Part shown: piece after piece, positions 18,019 to 26,938 of the stretch | Numbering within the stretch: the first letter of the stretch is position 1 | How the letters are laid out: each line of letters opens with the position of its first letter | Source: Deltaproteobacteria bacterium | Lineage (GTDB): Bacteria > Desulfobacterota_D > UBA1144 > Nemesobacterales > Nemesobacteraceae | Direction of reading: 5' to 3' | Length of the DNA: 43,419 bases | NCBI GenBank assembly: GCA_029262295.1 | Contig: JAJCZR010000027.1 | Location: 1 to 43,419, forward strand | Notes under the pieces: model-generated | Database searches by the model: none | What the model was told of the DNA's origin: nothing | The model's input: only the letters and a program-made list of their open reading frames with translations | Translations under genes and position numbers: made by a program

Positions 18019-19382
18019 TGTACGGAAAGATCAAAAGAATTCATTTTATTGGTATTGGCGGAATAGGAATGAGCGGGATAGCTGAAGTGCTTCTAAATAT
18101 GGGTTATGAGGTAAGCGGCTCTGATCTTAAGAAAACAAAGGTTGTGGAACGTCTTGAGAAAATGGGGGCTAAAATTCAAATAGGCCAAGCAGGTGAAAAT
18201 ATTAAAGGAAGTGATGTTGTAGTTTATTCATCTGCAATAAAAGAGGATAACCCTGAAATAATATCAGCAAATGCTGCAAATATACCATTAATTCCAAGGG
18301 CAGAAATGCTCGCAGAACTTATGCGCCTTAAGCTTGGGATTGCAGTTATTGGAAGTCATGGCAAAACCACCACAACCTCGATGATTGCAGCAGTATTAAC
18401 CAACGGAGGACTCGACCCGACGATAGTGGTAGGTGGAAAAGTTAAAACTCTCGACTCAAATGCACATCTTGGAACCGGCAAATTTATGGTCGTGGAAGCT
18501 GATGAAAGTGACGGTTCTTTTGATAAGCTCTCACCAGTTATATCTGTACTGACAAATATTGATGAGGAGCACCTTGACCACTATAAAAATATTAAGGCAC
18601 TTGAAAATGCTTTTTTTGAATTCCTTGAGAAAATACCTTTTTATGGGCTCTCTGTTATCTGTACAGACTGCCCCAGGGTAAAAAAGATCAGCAAAAAAAT
18701 TAAAAAGAAATTTTTTACCTATGGAATCAAAAATGGTGCCGACCTTGTAGCAAAAGGTATTGTAGTAAAAGGATTTAAAACAACTTTTAATGTTCATTAC
18801 AAAGATTTCCTGCTTGGCAAGATTGAGCTTAACACTCCTGGGAGGCACAACGCACAAAATGCTTTGGCCTCAATAGCCGTGGGCATGGAACTTGGTCTTA
18901 GTTTTGAGAAAATAAAGGAAGGCCTAATGAAGTTTTCAGGCATTGAAAGAAGGCTTCAAATAAAGAGTGAAAAAAAAGGTATTCTAATCGTTGATGATTA
19001 TGGTCATCACCCACGGGAAATTGAAACAACAGTAGAATCTTTAAGGCTTGGGTTTTCAAAAAACCCTATAGTTATATTCCAGCCCCACAGATTTACAAGA
19101 ACCAAACTTTTGTACAATGATTTTGTGGATGTATTAAAAGAGATTGAAAAACTTTACATCCTGGATATTTACCCTGCCGGGGAAAAACCTCTTAATGGGG
19201 TTAATTCCAAAAAACTTGCAAAAGATATAAAGAAAGCTGGGAATCATGATGTATTTTATATAGATAATCCCTGCAACCTTGTTAAAGAAGTAAAAAAAGA
19301 CCTTAAAAAAGGGGATATTGTGCTTACAACTGGTGCTGGAAATGTCTGGATGTATGGTGAGCAGTTAGCTGGAGAAATATAG
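18018..19382 (+). CDS. murC: UDP-MurNAc:L-alanine ligase MurC
   Basis: First Mur ligase, adding L-alanine to UDP-MurNAc. HFIGIGGIGMSGIAEVL (about 9-25) is the UDP-binding loop, GSHGKTTTTSM (112-122) is the MurC-type P-loop with His where other Mur ligases have Asn, and EADESDGSF and DEEHLDHY follow. DDYGHHPREIETT (about 326-338) and QPHRFTRT are further MurC marks. Length of 454 aa is typical. Start ATG shares its A with the murG stop (TAATG). Confidence 0.96.
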   Translation: MYGKIKRIHFIGIGGIGMSGIAEVLLNMGYEVSGSDLKKTKVVERLEKMGAKIQIGQAGENIKGSDVVVYSSAIKEDNPEIISANAANIPLIPRAEMLAELMRLKLGIAVIGSHGKTTTTSMIAAVLTNGGLDPTIVVGGKVKTLDSNAHLGTGKFMVVEADESDGSFDKLSPVISVLTNIDEEHLDHYKNIKALENAFFEFLEKIPFYGLSVICTDCPRVKKISKKIKKKFFTYGIKNGADLVAKGIVVKGFKTTFNVHYKDFLLGKIELNTPGRHNAQNALASIAVGMELGLSFEKIKEGLMKFSGIERRLQIKSEKKGILIVDDYGHHPREIETTVESLRLGFSKNPIVIFQPHRFTRTKLLYNDFVDVLKEIEKLYILDIYPAGEKPLNGVNSKKLAKDIKKAGNHDVFYIDNPCNLVKEVKKDLKKGDIVLTTGAGNVWMYGEQLAGEI

Positions 19383-20284
19383 TGATAAAAGAACTTGAAG
19401 GACTGGAAAATATTACTATAGATAAAGAATTCCCTATGAGAAACTACACTTCCATTAAGGTAGGAGGTGCTGCCAGGCTTGTGGCCTATCCTGGGAACCT
19501 TGATGAGTTTATCTTCGTGCTTAATAAATTGTACAAATCAAACAGGAAATTTGCGGTGTTAGGGGCAGGCTCAAACACTATAATACCGGATGAAGGTATA
19601 GATATAATTGTGATAAGCACCAGAAAACTAAAAAATGTGATTTTTAATAATGGCACAGTTGAAGCAGAATGTGGAGCAATGCTCTCTTCGATCATGAACA
19701 ATGCAATAAAAAGAGGGCTCAGCGGATTTGAATTTGCTGCCGGGATTCCGGGCACGGTTGGGGGTGGGATTTATATGAATGCCGGTGCAAATGGTGGAGA
19801 AATAAAAGATGTCTTATATGAAGTGCACGGATGGAATAATGGAGAAATCGTAAAAATCGAAAGAGAAAAATTTAATTTTGAATACAGGAAAAGTAACCTT
19901 CCCGCTTCATTTGTAGTAACCAAAGCCATATTTAGGTTAGGGAATGGAAGCAGTGAAAAAAGCTCAAAGAATGTAAAAAACTATCTTGAATATAGAAATA
20001 GCACTCAACCAGTAAAAATTGCAAATACTGGCTCTATCTTTAAAAACCCCACTGGTATTGCCGCTGGGAAACTTCTGGAAGAACTGGGGTTAAAAGGCTT
20101 TTCAATCGGAGGGGCAAAATTCTCGGAACTTCACGCTAATTTTATTGTTAATTTCAATAATGCAACAGCAAATGATGTTGTAGCACTAATTAATATAGCA
20201 AAAACAAAAGCATTATCAGAAAGAGGGATAAATTTAGAGACTGAAGTAAAAATTATTGGGGAAAGCGAACAAAACCAAAAATGA
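19382..20284 (+). CDS. murB: UDP-N-acetylenolpyruvoylglucosamine reductase MurB
   Basis: FAD enzyme that reduces enolpyruvyl-UDP-GlcNAc to UDP-MurNAc. Visible: NYTSIKVGGAARLVAYP (about 21-37), GAGSNTIIPDEG (FAD loop), GIPGTVGGGIYMNAGANGGE, YRKSNLP, and the active-site region GSIFKNPTG with the catalytic Ser. GAKFSELHANFIVN lies near the end. The 300-residue length and lack of long insertions fit the type II (Gram-positive/deltaproteobacterial) form. It uses a GTG start sharing a base with the murC stop (TAGTG), so coupled translation is likely. Confidence 0.95.
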   Translation: MIKELEGLENITIDKEFPMRNYTSIKVGGAARLVAYPGNLDEFIFVLNKLYKSNRKFAVLGAGSNTIIPDEGIDIIVISTRKLKNVIFNNGTVEAECGAMLSSIMNNAIKRGLSGFEFAAGIPGTVGGGIYMNAGANGGEIKDVLYEVHGWNNGEIVKIEREKFNFEYRKSNLPASFVVTKAIFRLGNGSSEKSSKNVKNYLEYRNSTQPVKIANTGSIFKNPTGIAAGKLLEELGLKGFSIGGAKFSELHANFIVNFNNATANDVVALINIAKTKALSERGINLETEVKIIGESEQNQK

Positions 20285-20994
20285 AAAACAGCTCAAAAAC
20301 AGCAATAAGACTAATTCTGATTTTTATACTGATTGTTTCAGCTGGAATTTCAATATTTAAAATTACTAAACCAGCTGAACTTACAGTTAGTGAAATTATT
20401 ATTAACGGAAATTCAAGGGTGAGCTCTGGTGAAATTATAAAAAGGGCCGGGTTTATTGCGGGGGTTACATCTATGTTTTTTGCGGAATCTGACTCCATTC
20501 AAAAAATAAAAGAAAACAGGTGGATAGAAAGCGTAAAAATCACTAAAGAATACCCAGGCAAAGTAATTATTATCATTGAAGAAAACGAACCATTTTGTAT
20601 TTTAAAGGGTATTGACAATATTCATTATTATATGAATAAACATGGAAAAAGACTTGGCCCCCTTGATGTAAAACAAGGACTTGATTTTCCAATAATTTTT
20701 AGTGATGGTATATTAAATAGTGATCTAATAGATCAGGCTATTAAAATATTAAATCTTTCAAAATCAAGCTCTATATTAAACTGGAAGGAAATATCGGAAC
20801 TAACAGTTAGCCCGGAGAGTGGAATAAAACTTATAACTGTCGATAGACGTCTGATAGAGTTTGGTTCAGGAAACATAACAAACAAATGGTATAAGGTTGA
20901 GAAAATAATTACTCATGCCCGTACCAAAAATTTATCTGAAGACTACATCAACATAAGTTCTGAGAACTTAGGTGTAGTTAATTTCAATATTTAG
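20281..20994 (+). CDS. ftsQ: Cell division protein FtsQ
   Basis: Bitopic divisome protein with one membrane span (about 9-25, IRLILIFILIVSAGISI). A periplasmic POTRA domain follows (about 32-100, LTVSEIIINGNSRVSSGEIIKRAGF and RWIESVKITKEYPGKVIIIIEE), then a beta domain. The POTRA motif V-x-G-N-xx-(V/I)s is clear. It is somewhat short at 237 aa but complete. Its ATG overlaps the murB stop (ATGA). ddl is missing between murB and ftsQ, where many Gram-negatives have it. Confidence 0.9.
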   Translation: MKNSSKTAIRLILIFILIVSAGISIFKITKPAELTVSEIIINGNSRVSSGEIIKRAGFIAGVTSMFFAESDSIQKIKENRWIESVKITKEYPGKVIIIIEENEPFCILKGIDNIHYYMNKHGKRLGPLDVKQGLDFPIIFSDGILNSDLIDQAIKILNLSKSSSILNWKEISELTVSPESGIKLITVDRRLIEFGSGNITNKWYKVEKIITHARTKNLSEDYINISSENLGVVNFNI

Positions 20995-21009
20995 TCTGTC
21001 GGTGCTGCT

Positions 21010-22239
21010 ATGGCGGAGAAACAAGACTTAATTGTTGGATTAGACATCGGGACAACAAAGGTCTGTGCTATTGTCGGTGAAATAAACGACACAGGAAACC
21101 TTGAGATAATTGGTCTTGGAAGCCACCCCTCTTTTGGCTTAAAAAGAGGCGTTGTCGTCAACATAGAAAAAACTGTCGAATCCATTAAAAGTGCTATCGA
21201 AGAAGCCGAACGTATGGCTGGATGCGAGATACAAAATGTAATTGTAGGTATCGCAGGAGGCCATATTAAAGGTGTAAGCGGCCATGGCATGATCACCCTT
21301 AGAAACAGAGAAGTAACAAAAAGAGATGTAGATAGGGTAATTGAATCAGCCAACGCACTTATGATACCTGCCGACAGGGAAATAATTCATGTAATCCCCC
21401 AAGAGTATATCGTAGACGGAGAAAACGGGATAAAAGATCCTGTAGGTATTTATGGTATAAAACTGGAAACAAATGTGCACATTGTTACCGGACAAGTTAC
21501 AGCAGCCCAAAACCTTGTGAAATGTATACATTCATCCGGAATGGATGTATCTGACATAGTGCTGGAACAACTTGCATCAAGCGAAGCGGTGTTAACAGAA
21601 GACGAAAAGGAAATTGGATGTGTTCTTATAGATATTGGTGGTGGAACATCAGATATTGCAATATTTTCTAGCGGAAGTATCAGGTATACAGAAAATCTTA
21701 CACTCGGCGGGGATCATCTTGACAGGGATGTAGCCCTTGGCCTTTCAACACCACTTGCAGAATCAAGAAAACTAAAGGAAAAACACGGAGTAGCACTTAG
21801 CGAACTTGTATCATCCGAAGATCTTGTGCAGGTGGAAAGCGTATCTGGAAGAAAGGCAAAGCACGTATCAAAAAGAGATCTTTCAATGATTATTGAACCC
21901 AGAATGGAAGAGATTTTTGAATTTGTAAAAAGGGAAATTATAAAATCGGGATATAGGGATCTTTTACCAGCAGGGGCAATTATTACCGGGGGCACTATCA
22001 AGATGCATGGCACAGTTGAACTTGCTGAAAGAGTGCTTGGTATGCCTGTGAGGATGGGAATTCCAACACAGGTTGGTGGAATTAGCGATATTCTTGCAAA
22101 CCCAATCTATTCAACTGGTGTTGGACTTGTGCAGCACGGTTTTTCTTCTAACGGAGATGGAAAAATAAGGATAAGGGACGAAAATATTTTTGGTAAAGTT
22201 TTTGATGGTATGAAAAATTGGTTTCAGGAATTTTTTTAA
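21010..22239 (+). CDS. ftsA: Cell division protein FtsA
   Basis: Actin-like membrane tether for FtsZ. The phosphate-1 loop GLDIGTTKVCAIVGE lies near 10-24. The 1C subdomain contains ADREIIHVIPQEYIVDG. DIGGGTSDIAIF (about 208-219) and ITGGTIKMHG (about 324-333) are the other nucleotide-binding loops. The last 15 residues (GKVFDGMKNWFQEFF) form an amphipathic helix of the kind that anchors FtsA in the membrane. Length is 409 aa. There is no clear Shine-Dalgarno in the 15-base gap after ftsQ, so coupling to ftsQ may drive its translation. Confidence 0.96.
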   Translation: MAEKQDLIVGLDIGTTKVCAIVGEINDTGNLEIIGLGSHPSFGLKRGVVVNIEKTVESIKSAIEEAERMAGCEIQNVIVGIAGGHIKGVSGHGMITLRNREVTKRDVDRVIESANALMIPADREIIHVIPQEYIVDGENGIKDPVGIYGIKLETNVHIVTGQVTAAQNLVKCIHSSGMDVSDIVLEQLASSEAVLTEDEKEIGCVLIDIGGGTSDIAIFSSGSIRYTENLTLGGDHLDRDVALGLSTPLAESRKLKEKHGVALSELVSSEDLVQVESVSGRKAKHVSKRDLSMIIEPRMEEIFEFVKREIIKSGYRDLLPAGAIITGGTIKMHGTVELAERVLGMPVRMGIPTQVGGISDILANPIYSTGVGLVQHGFSSNGDGKIRIRDENIFGKVFDGMKNWFQEFF

Positions 22240-22251
22240 AAGGTAAAAATC

Positions 22252-22258
22252 GGGAGGA
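22252..22258 (+). promoter_or_regulatory. Strong ribosome-binding site of ftsZ
   Basis: GGGAGGA lies 8 bases before the ftsZ ATG. It is the strongest and best spaced Shine-Dalgarno in the cluster, where most genes rely on start/stop overlap. This fits the high FtsZ levels cells need. Confidence 0.8.
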
Positions 22259-22266
22259 ACAAAATA

Positions 22267-23340
22267 ATGGCAAATTTTGAAATTGAATATCCTGCAAACG
22301 AGCCCAAAGCTAAAATTAAAGTAATTGGTGCTGGTGGTGCAGGCGGAAATGCTGTAAATGCAATGATTGATAAAGGGCTTGGTGGAGTAGAGTTTATTGT
22401 AGTTAATACAGACTCACAGGATCTTAAGAAATCTGCGGCTCATACAAAACTACAGGTTGGGGCAAGGGCAACAAAAGGGCTTGGCTCTGGCGGAAACCCT
22501 GTAATTGGAAGAGAAGCTGCTACTGAAGATCAATCAAAAATAGCTGAGACAATTGAAGGGTCAGACATGGTATTTGTCACAGCAGGTATGGGCGGAGGCA
22601 CCGGCACAGGTGCATCACCAGTGATTGCGCAAACCTCAAAGGAAATGGGGGTTCTCACTGTTGGGGTTGTAACAAAGCCTTTTGAATTTGAAGGGCCAAA
22701 GAGAAACAAGCAGGCAAATGAAGGTATTGAAGAACTCGAAAAGCATGTAGACACACTTATTGTAATTCCAAACAATAAACTTGCAGCTGTTCATAAGGTC
22801 AGCATCCTGGACGCATTTCAAAAAGCAGATGAAGTTTTGTATCAGGCTGTGAGAGGTATATCAGATATCATTACCGGCACTGGTTATATAAATGTAGATT
22901 TTGCCGATGTGAAAAGCATAATGGGAGAAAACGGCGGAAAGGCACTTATGGGCACTGGTTTTGCACAAGGTTCCAACCGTGCAATTGAAGCAGCAGAAAT
23001 GGCTATCACAAGCCCTCTTCTCGAGGATCTTTCAATAGACGGTGCAAAAGGAATTCTTCTCAATGTAACAGCTTCACCTGATTTTGGAATTGAAGAGTTA
23101 ACTGAAGCTTGCGACTATATAAGAAATAAAGCCCATGAAGATGTAAACCTCATATTTGGTCTTGTTTTTGATAATAGCGCAAAAGAAGCAGTGAGGATTA
23201 CAGTTATTGCGACTGGAATTGAAAGTGCAGTTGAAACTGATCTTGTTAAAGTTGTTGAACAGCTAGAAAATGACAATATCGAGATTGGAAACGATGAGTT
23301 TGAAATACCAGCTTTTATTAGAAAAAGAGGGATTAGATAA
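22267..23340 (+). CDS. ftsZ: Cell division GTPase FtsZ
   Basis: Tubulin-like GTPase that forms the Z ring. The N-terminal GAGGAGGNAVNAMI, tubulin signature GGGTGTG (109-115) and T7 loop NVDFADVKSIM (about 211-221) are intact. The C-terminal peptide DEFEIPAFIRKRGIR should bind FtsA. The protein has only 357 aa: the linker between the globular core and the C-terminal peptide is about 15-20 residues, far shorter than the roughly 50 of E. coli. It ends the dcw run, and a convergent operon follows. Confidence 0.97.
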   Translation: MANFEIEYPANEPKAKIKVIGAGGAGGNAVNAMIDKGLGGVEFIVVNTDSQDLKKSAAHTKLQVGARATKGLGSGGNPVIGREAATEDQSKIAETIEGSDMVFVTAGMGGGTGTGASPVIAQTSKEMGVLTVGVVTKPFEFEGPKRNKQANEGIEELEKHVDTLIVIPNNKLAAVHKVSILDAFQKADEVLYQAVRGISDIITGTGYINVDFADVKSIMGENGGKALMGTGFAQGSNRAIEAAEMAITSPLLEDLSIDGAKGILLNVTASPDFGIEELTEACDYIRNKAHEDVNLIFGLVFDNSAKEAVRITVIATGIESAVETDLVKVVEQLENDNIEIGNDEFEIPAFIRKRGIR

Positions 23341-23357
23341 AAAAGTAGCTTGAAAAA

Positions 23358-23729
23358 TCAAACAACTTTTGTTTGTTCTTCTTTCATAAAAGGAAGTTCA
23401 ATTCTTGGGGCATCTATCCAAAGGCCTTCAAGATCGTAAAACTCTCTTAACGGTTCATAAAAAACGTGGACTACTATATCAACTGTGTCGATAAGTATCC
23501 ATTTCCCTTCGTTATAGCCTTCTGAACCAAATTTCTTAACATTAGTTTCTTTAAGGGTTTTTGAAATATTATCAGCAATGGTTTTTGTAGCGCGGCTGTT
23601 ATCTGCACTACAAATTACAAAATAATCTGCTACATCACTTTGTGCTTTTACTTTTAAAACTTTAATATTTTCTGCTTTTTTATCCCAGGCAGCACGGGCA
23701 CACAGTAAAACTAATTCTTGAGTATCTAT
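23358..23729 (-). CDS. rsfS: Ribosomal silencing factor RsfS, apparent AUA start
   Basis: Binds ribosomal protein L14 and blocks subunit joining when nutrients are low. Translating the minus strand from 23729 gives 123 aa beginning (M)DTQELVLLCARAAWDKKAE, then SDVADYFVICSADNSRATKTI, GYNEGKWILIDTVDIVVHVF and REFYDLEGLWIDAPRI, all RsfS hallmarks. No ATG, GTG or TTG exists at the right place. The codon at the family start position is ATA (23727-23729), six bases after GGAGGT and overlapping the nadD stop by two bases. It is last in the ftsY-ribD-nadD-rsfS run, the usual RsfS-NadD pairing. The frame is uninterrupted, so it is probably functional. Confidence 0.9.
   Translation of the reverse strand: MDTQELVLLCARAAWDKKAENIKVLKVKAQSDVADYFVICSADNSRATKTIADNISKTLKETNVKKFGSEGYNEGKWILIDTVDIVVHVFYEPLREFYDLEGLWIDAPRIELPFMKEEQTKVV
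23359..23375. terminator. Weak hairpin between converging ftsZ and rsfS transcripts
   Basis: CAAACAA-CTT-TTGTTTG forms a 7-bp stem with a 3-base loop at the end of rsfS, just after ftsZ, with T-rich sequence following on the plus strand. It is A/T-rich and therefore weak. Its position between convergent operons is the main support. Confidence 0.35.
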
Positions 23730-24388
23730 TTTTTTACCTCCGAATAAAGCTTGTTTTTTAGAATGTATTCTTGAATTTTTTCAGTAACAAGATATCTGAT
23801 AGATTTATTTTGGTGAATAAAGCTTCTTATTTTTGTTGAAGACAATTTTATACCATTAATATTAATAAAGATAAGTTTTTTTGAATCTTTATGCTCAAAA
23901 ACATCAATTTCATTCTCTTTGTAAGAATATCGAAACTCATTTTTAAGTGCAAGTGGAAAAAGGTTACTCAAATCAATCTCATAGTAGCCAGGCCTGTTAA
24001 GAATCACAAAATTAGCATATTTAAAAAGCGTTTTATAACTTTTCCAGGTATCAATACGTGTAAAAAGCTCTGTGCCAACAATAAAAAAGTATTCATTATC
24101 AGGTTTACTTTTTTTTAGTTCTTTCAGCGTATCAATAGTATAAGATGGAGCTTTTCTTTTAAGTTCAATCTCATCAACTTTAAAGAATTGGTTTTCCTCT
24201 GTAGCAAGTTGAAGCATTTTCAACCTGTGTTTGGCACTAACAATATCTTTTGAATCTTTATGAGGTGGCGTGAGTGCAGGAATAAAACAGATTTCATCAA
24301 GTTCTAATATTTCCCTTGTTTCTTCTGCCGCTCTCAAATGACCGAGATGAACAGGATTAAAGGTGCCTCCCATTAAACCAATTTTCAT
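23726..24388 (-). CDS. nadD: Nicotinate-nucleotide adenylyltransferase NadD
   Basis: Makes deamido-NAD+ from nicotinate mononucleotide and ATP. It starts MKIGLMGGTFNPVHLGHLRA, with the nucleotidyltransferase GTFNPVHLGH loop. PALTPPHK (about 42-49), the FIVGTELF segment and the C-terminal LSSTKIRSFIHQNKSIRYLV (ISSTxIR motif) are all present. A TTG at 24409 would extend it into ribD, so the ATG at 24388, four bases after the ribD stop, is preferred (220 aa). GGAGGT near its end serves rsfS. Confidence 0.94.
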   Translation of the reverse strand: MKIGLMGGTFNPVHLGHLRAAEETREILELDEICFIPALTPPHKDSKDIVSAKHRLKMLQLATEENQFFKVDEIELKRKAPSYTIDTLKELKKSKPDNEYFFIVGTELFTRIDTWKSYKTLFKYANFVILNRPGYYEIDLSNLFPLALKNEFRYSYKENEIDVFEHKDSKKLIFININGIKLSSTKIRSFIHQNKSIRYLVTEKIQEYILKNKLYSEVKK

Positions 24389-24392
24389 AATA

Positions 24393-25496
24393 TCAAATAT
24401 AACCCTCAATCATCAATTCATCGTTAAACTTTTTATAATTGACCTCTTTAAAAGTAATAGAGTTTTTGATTGAGCTTTTTTGAAGCTCGCCAATCATACT
24501 CAAGCCATCACCTCCCAAAATCTTGGGAGAGTAGAAAAAAACAACTTTATCCACTACTTTTGATTTTAGTGCAGATGCAGCAACAGCACTCCCGCCTTCA
24601 ATCAAAATACTCGAAATGTCCATTTTGCCCAAAATCCTAAGTAAATCAGGAAAACTAACATTTCCTTTCTTGTCTTTTTTGACTTTAATAACTTTTGCTC
24701 CGGCTTCTTCAAGCAACTTCACCTTTGGCCCTTTTAATAAAGTTGTAGCAATTATTGCTGAGCTATGGGCCTTGAATATTTTTGCTTCAGAAGAAATTCT
24801 AAGCTTGGAATCAAGTACAACCGGAATTGGCTGAGATATTTTTTTCTTAGGAAGCCGCACATTTAATCTGGAGTTATCTTTTTCAATAGTGTTTATTCCA
24901 ACTAAAACGGCATCCACCTTTGCTCTCAACAAATGTGATCTTTTTCTTTGCTCCGGGCTTCCAATCCATTTTGAATCACCTGTTCTTGATGCAATTTTTC
25001 CATCAAGTGTGCTGGCCATTTTCAAAATGACATAAGGCCTTTTGGTTACTATAAATTTATTAAAGAACTCATTCATCTTTTGCGTTTTATTTTCGAGCAA
25101 ACCTACCTCTACATCAATACCATTATCCTTTAAAAATTTCACTCCATTACCTGAAACTTTTGGATTAGGGTCCAGGGTAGATACATATACTTTTTTTACT
25201 TTTTCCCGGACAAGCGCTTCTGTGCAGGGAGGGGTTTTTTTTCCGGTATGGCAGCATGGTTCGAGTGTTACATAAAGAGTTGACCCGATTATTGAATTTC
25301 CTTTTTTCTTTGCATCGTTAAATGCTTCTATCTCCGCATGGGGAAAACCTGCCTTTTTATGGTATCCGCTTCCTATTATCTTGCCTTTTTTAACCAACAC
25401 AGCACCAACCATAGGATTTGGGCTAGTGTGCCCCTCACCTTTTTTTGCAAGTGAAAAGGCCTTTTGCATATATTTTAAATTATTATCCTTAGGCAT
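24393..25496 (-). CDS. ribD: Riboflavin biosynthesis deaminase/reductase RibD
   Basis: Bifunctional enzyme of riboflavin synthesis. The N-terminal deaminase domain (1-145) has the zinc motif HAE (about 53-55) with PCCHTGKKTPPC (about 80-91). The C-terminal reductase domain has KMASTLDGKIASRTGDSKWI (about 159-178), then VGINTIEKDNSRLNVR and ILIEGGSAVAASAL. At 367 aa the length is usual. No other rib genes are adjacent; the neighbours ftsY (9 bases upstream) and nadD are functionally unrelated, so this looks like a packed housekeeping operon. Confidence 0.95.
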   Translation of the reverse strand: MPKDNNLKYMQKAFSLAKKGEGHTSPNPMVGAVLVKKGKIIGSGYHKKAGFPHAEIEAFNDAKKKGNSIIGSTLYVTLEPCCHTGKKTPPCTEALVREKVKKVYVSTLDPNPKVSGNGVKFLKDNGIDVEVGLLENKTQKMNEFFNKFIVTKRPYVILKMASTLDGKIASRTGDSKWIGSPEQRKRSHLLRAKVDAVLVGINTIEKDNSRLNVRLPKKKISQPIPVVLDSKLRISSEAKIFKAHSSAIIATTLLKGPKVKLLEEAGAKVIKVKKDKKGNVSFPDLLRILGKMDISSILIEGGSAVAASALKSKVVDKVVFFYSPKILGGDGLSMIGELQKSSIKNSITFKEVNYKKFNDELMIEGYI

Positions 25497-25504
25497 AAAT
25501 AATA

Positions 25505-26881
25505 TTAATGAATGGTGTTCTCTGACATAAAAAGTGCTTCAACAAACTCTTCTGCTTTAAAATCCCTAAGATCGTTAAGGCCCTCACCAACTCCAATATA
25601 CTTAACTGGTATATTAAGTTCATCTGCAATAGTGATTATTACACCACCTTTTGCAGTTCCATCAAGTTTTGTAAGTACAATACCTGTTACCTCAATTGCC
25701 TCATTAAAGAGCTTTGCCTGCTGCACTGCATTTTGACCGGTAGTAGCATCGAGAACTAAAAGCGTCTCATGAGGAGCACCTTCCTGTGCCTTCCCAATAA
25801 CCCTTCTAAGTTTTTTAAGCTCATCCATAAGGTTAGATTTTGTATGAAGCCTGCCAGCAGTATCAACAATAAGAATATCAACACCTCTTGCCTTTGAAGC
25901 TTCCACAGCATCAAAAGCCACAGCTGAAGGATCTGCACCCGTCTTTCCTTTCAGAAAATCGCTTCCCACCCTGTTTGCCCAGACTTCGAGCTGCTCAACG
26001 GCTGCAGCCCTGAATGTATCGGCTGCTGCAACCATCACCTTATTTCCTTCGGATGAAAAAAGATTGGCAAGTTTTCCAATTGTTGTTGTTTTTCCCACTC
26101 CATTCACTCCTGCCACCATCATCACATTTGGTTTTTCATTTGGGTTTGATGGGCTTCCTTCTGCCTTTTTTAGTATTTCCAAGACTTCTTCTTTTAGGGC
26201 ATTTTTAAGTCCATCAATATTTGAAGAACTATCTCCTGTGAGTTTTAATGACAGCTTTTCCCTGAGTTTCATAGTCGTGGCCACTCCAATATCCGAGGTT
26301 ATAAGAACCTCTTCAAATTCATCCCACATATTGTCATCAATTTTGCCACCGGTAAAAACAGTGCCTAACCTTCCAAAAATACCCTGCTGCGTTTTAGAAA
26401 GCCCGGATGTTAATTTTGAAAAAAAGCTTTCTTTGGGCTCCCGTATCTCTGCCGCTTGCTCTTGTAGAGGTGGCTCTTTTGTTTTCACTTCTTTTGGAGG
26501 TTCGGGTTCTACAGATTTTTCAGCTTCTTTAACCTCAGGAGATTTAAATGCATCGGGCACTTCTTTTTGCGGAGCTTTTTCAACTGTTGGTTTCACTTCA
26601 GACACTGCAGCATCTTTAGTTTCTTCAATAATTTGCGGCTCAACAGAAGATTTAAACTCATCTTCTATCTCAGGTGCAGCGACTTCATCAACTTGGGTCT
26701 TGGCTTTTACTTCATCAGGCTTTGCTTCAACTTCGGCATCTACTGGTTTTTCTTCTCTTTTGCCAAAAAGTGAAGTAATAATTAGTACAATCAGATATAA
26801 AGCAATGGTAAGTATAGCAACAGCTGCAAGATCTGAATATGGTGATCCAAGCGGCTCTAAAAGTTGTAAAAAATTCTGCAT
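25505..26881 (-). CDS. ftsY: Signal recognition particle receptor FtsY, membrane-anchored form
   Basis: GTPase that docks SRP-ribosome complexes at the membrane. The N terminus carries a real hydrophobic segment (about 18-39, LAAVAILTIALYLIVLIITS). It is followed by a long acidic, Pro/Glu/Lys-rich region (about 45-145) and the NG domain. G-motifs: GVNGVGKTTTIGKLA (about 260-274), DTFRAAAVEQL, DTAGRLHTKSNLMDEL, TKLDGTAKGG and GVGEGLNDLRDF. The predicted transmembrane anchor is unlike E. coli FtsY and resembles the forms of several other phyla. First gene of the leftward run to rsfS. Confidence 0.95.
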   Translation of the reverse strand: MQNFLQLLEPLGSPYSDLAAVAILTIALYLIVLIITSLFGKREEKPVDAEVEAKPDEVKAKTQVDEVAAPEIEDEFKSSVEPQIIEETKDAAVSEVKPTVEKAPQKEVPDAFKSPEVKEAEKSVEPEPPKEVKTKEPPLQEQAAEIREPKESFFSKLTSGLSKTQQGIFGRLGTVFTGGKIDDNMWDEFEEVLITSDIGVATTMKLREKLSLKLTGDSSSNIDGLKNALKEEVLEILKKAEGSPSNPNEKPNVMMVAGVNGVGKTTTIGKLANLFSSEGNKVMVAAADTFRAAAVEQLEVWANRVGSDFLKGKTGADPSAVAFDAVEASKARGVDILIVDTAGRLHTKSNLMDELKKLRRVIGKAQEGAPHETLLVLDATTGQNAVQQAKLFNEAIEVTGIVLTKLDGTAKGGVIITIADELNIPVKYIGVGEGLNDLRDFKAEEFVEALFMSENTIH

Positions 26882-26938
26882 ATTAGTCTCCCGTTGTTAT
26901 TGTAAGAAGTGATAATTATAAAAGGAAATCGGAGTTTT

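Noticed and set aside
26064..26912. Long plus-strand open frame (282 codons) opposite ftsY
   Set aside because: It mirrors the low-complexity Glu/Lys/Pro region and NG domain of ftsY on the other strand; the Ser/Phe-rich product has no domain.
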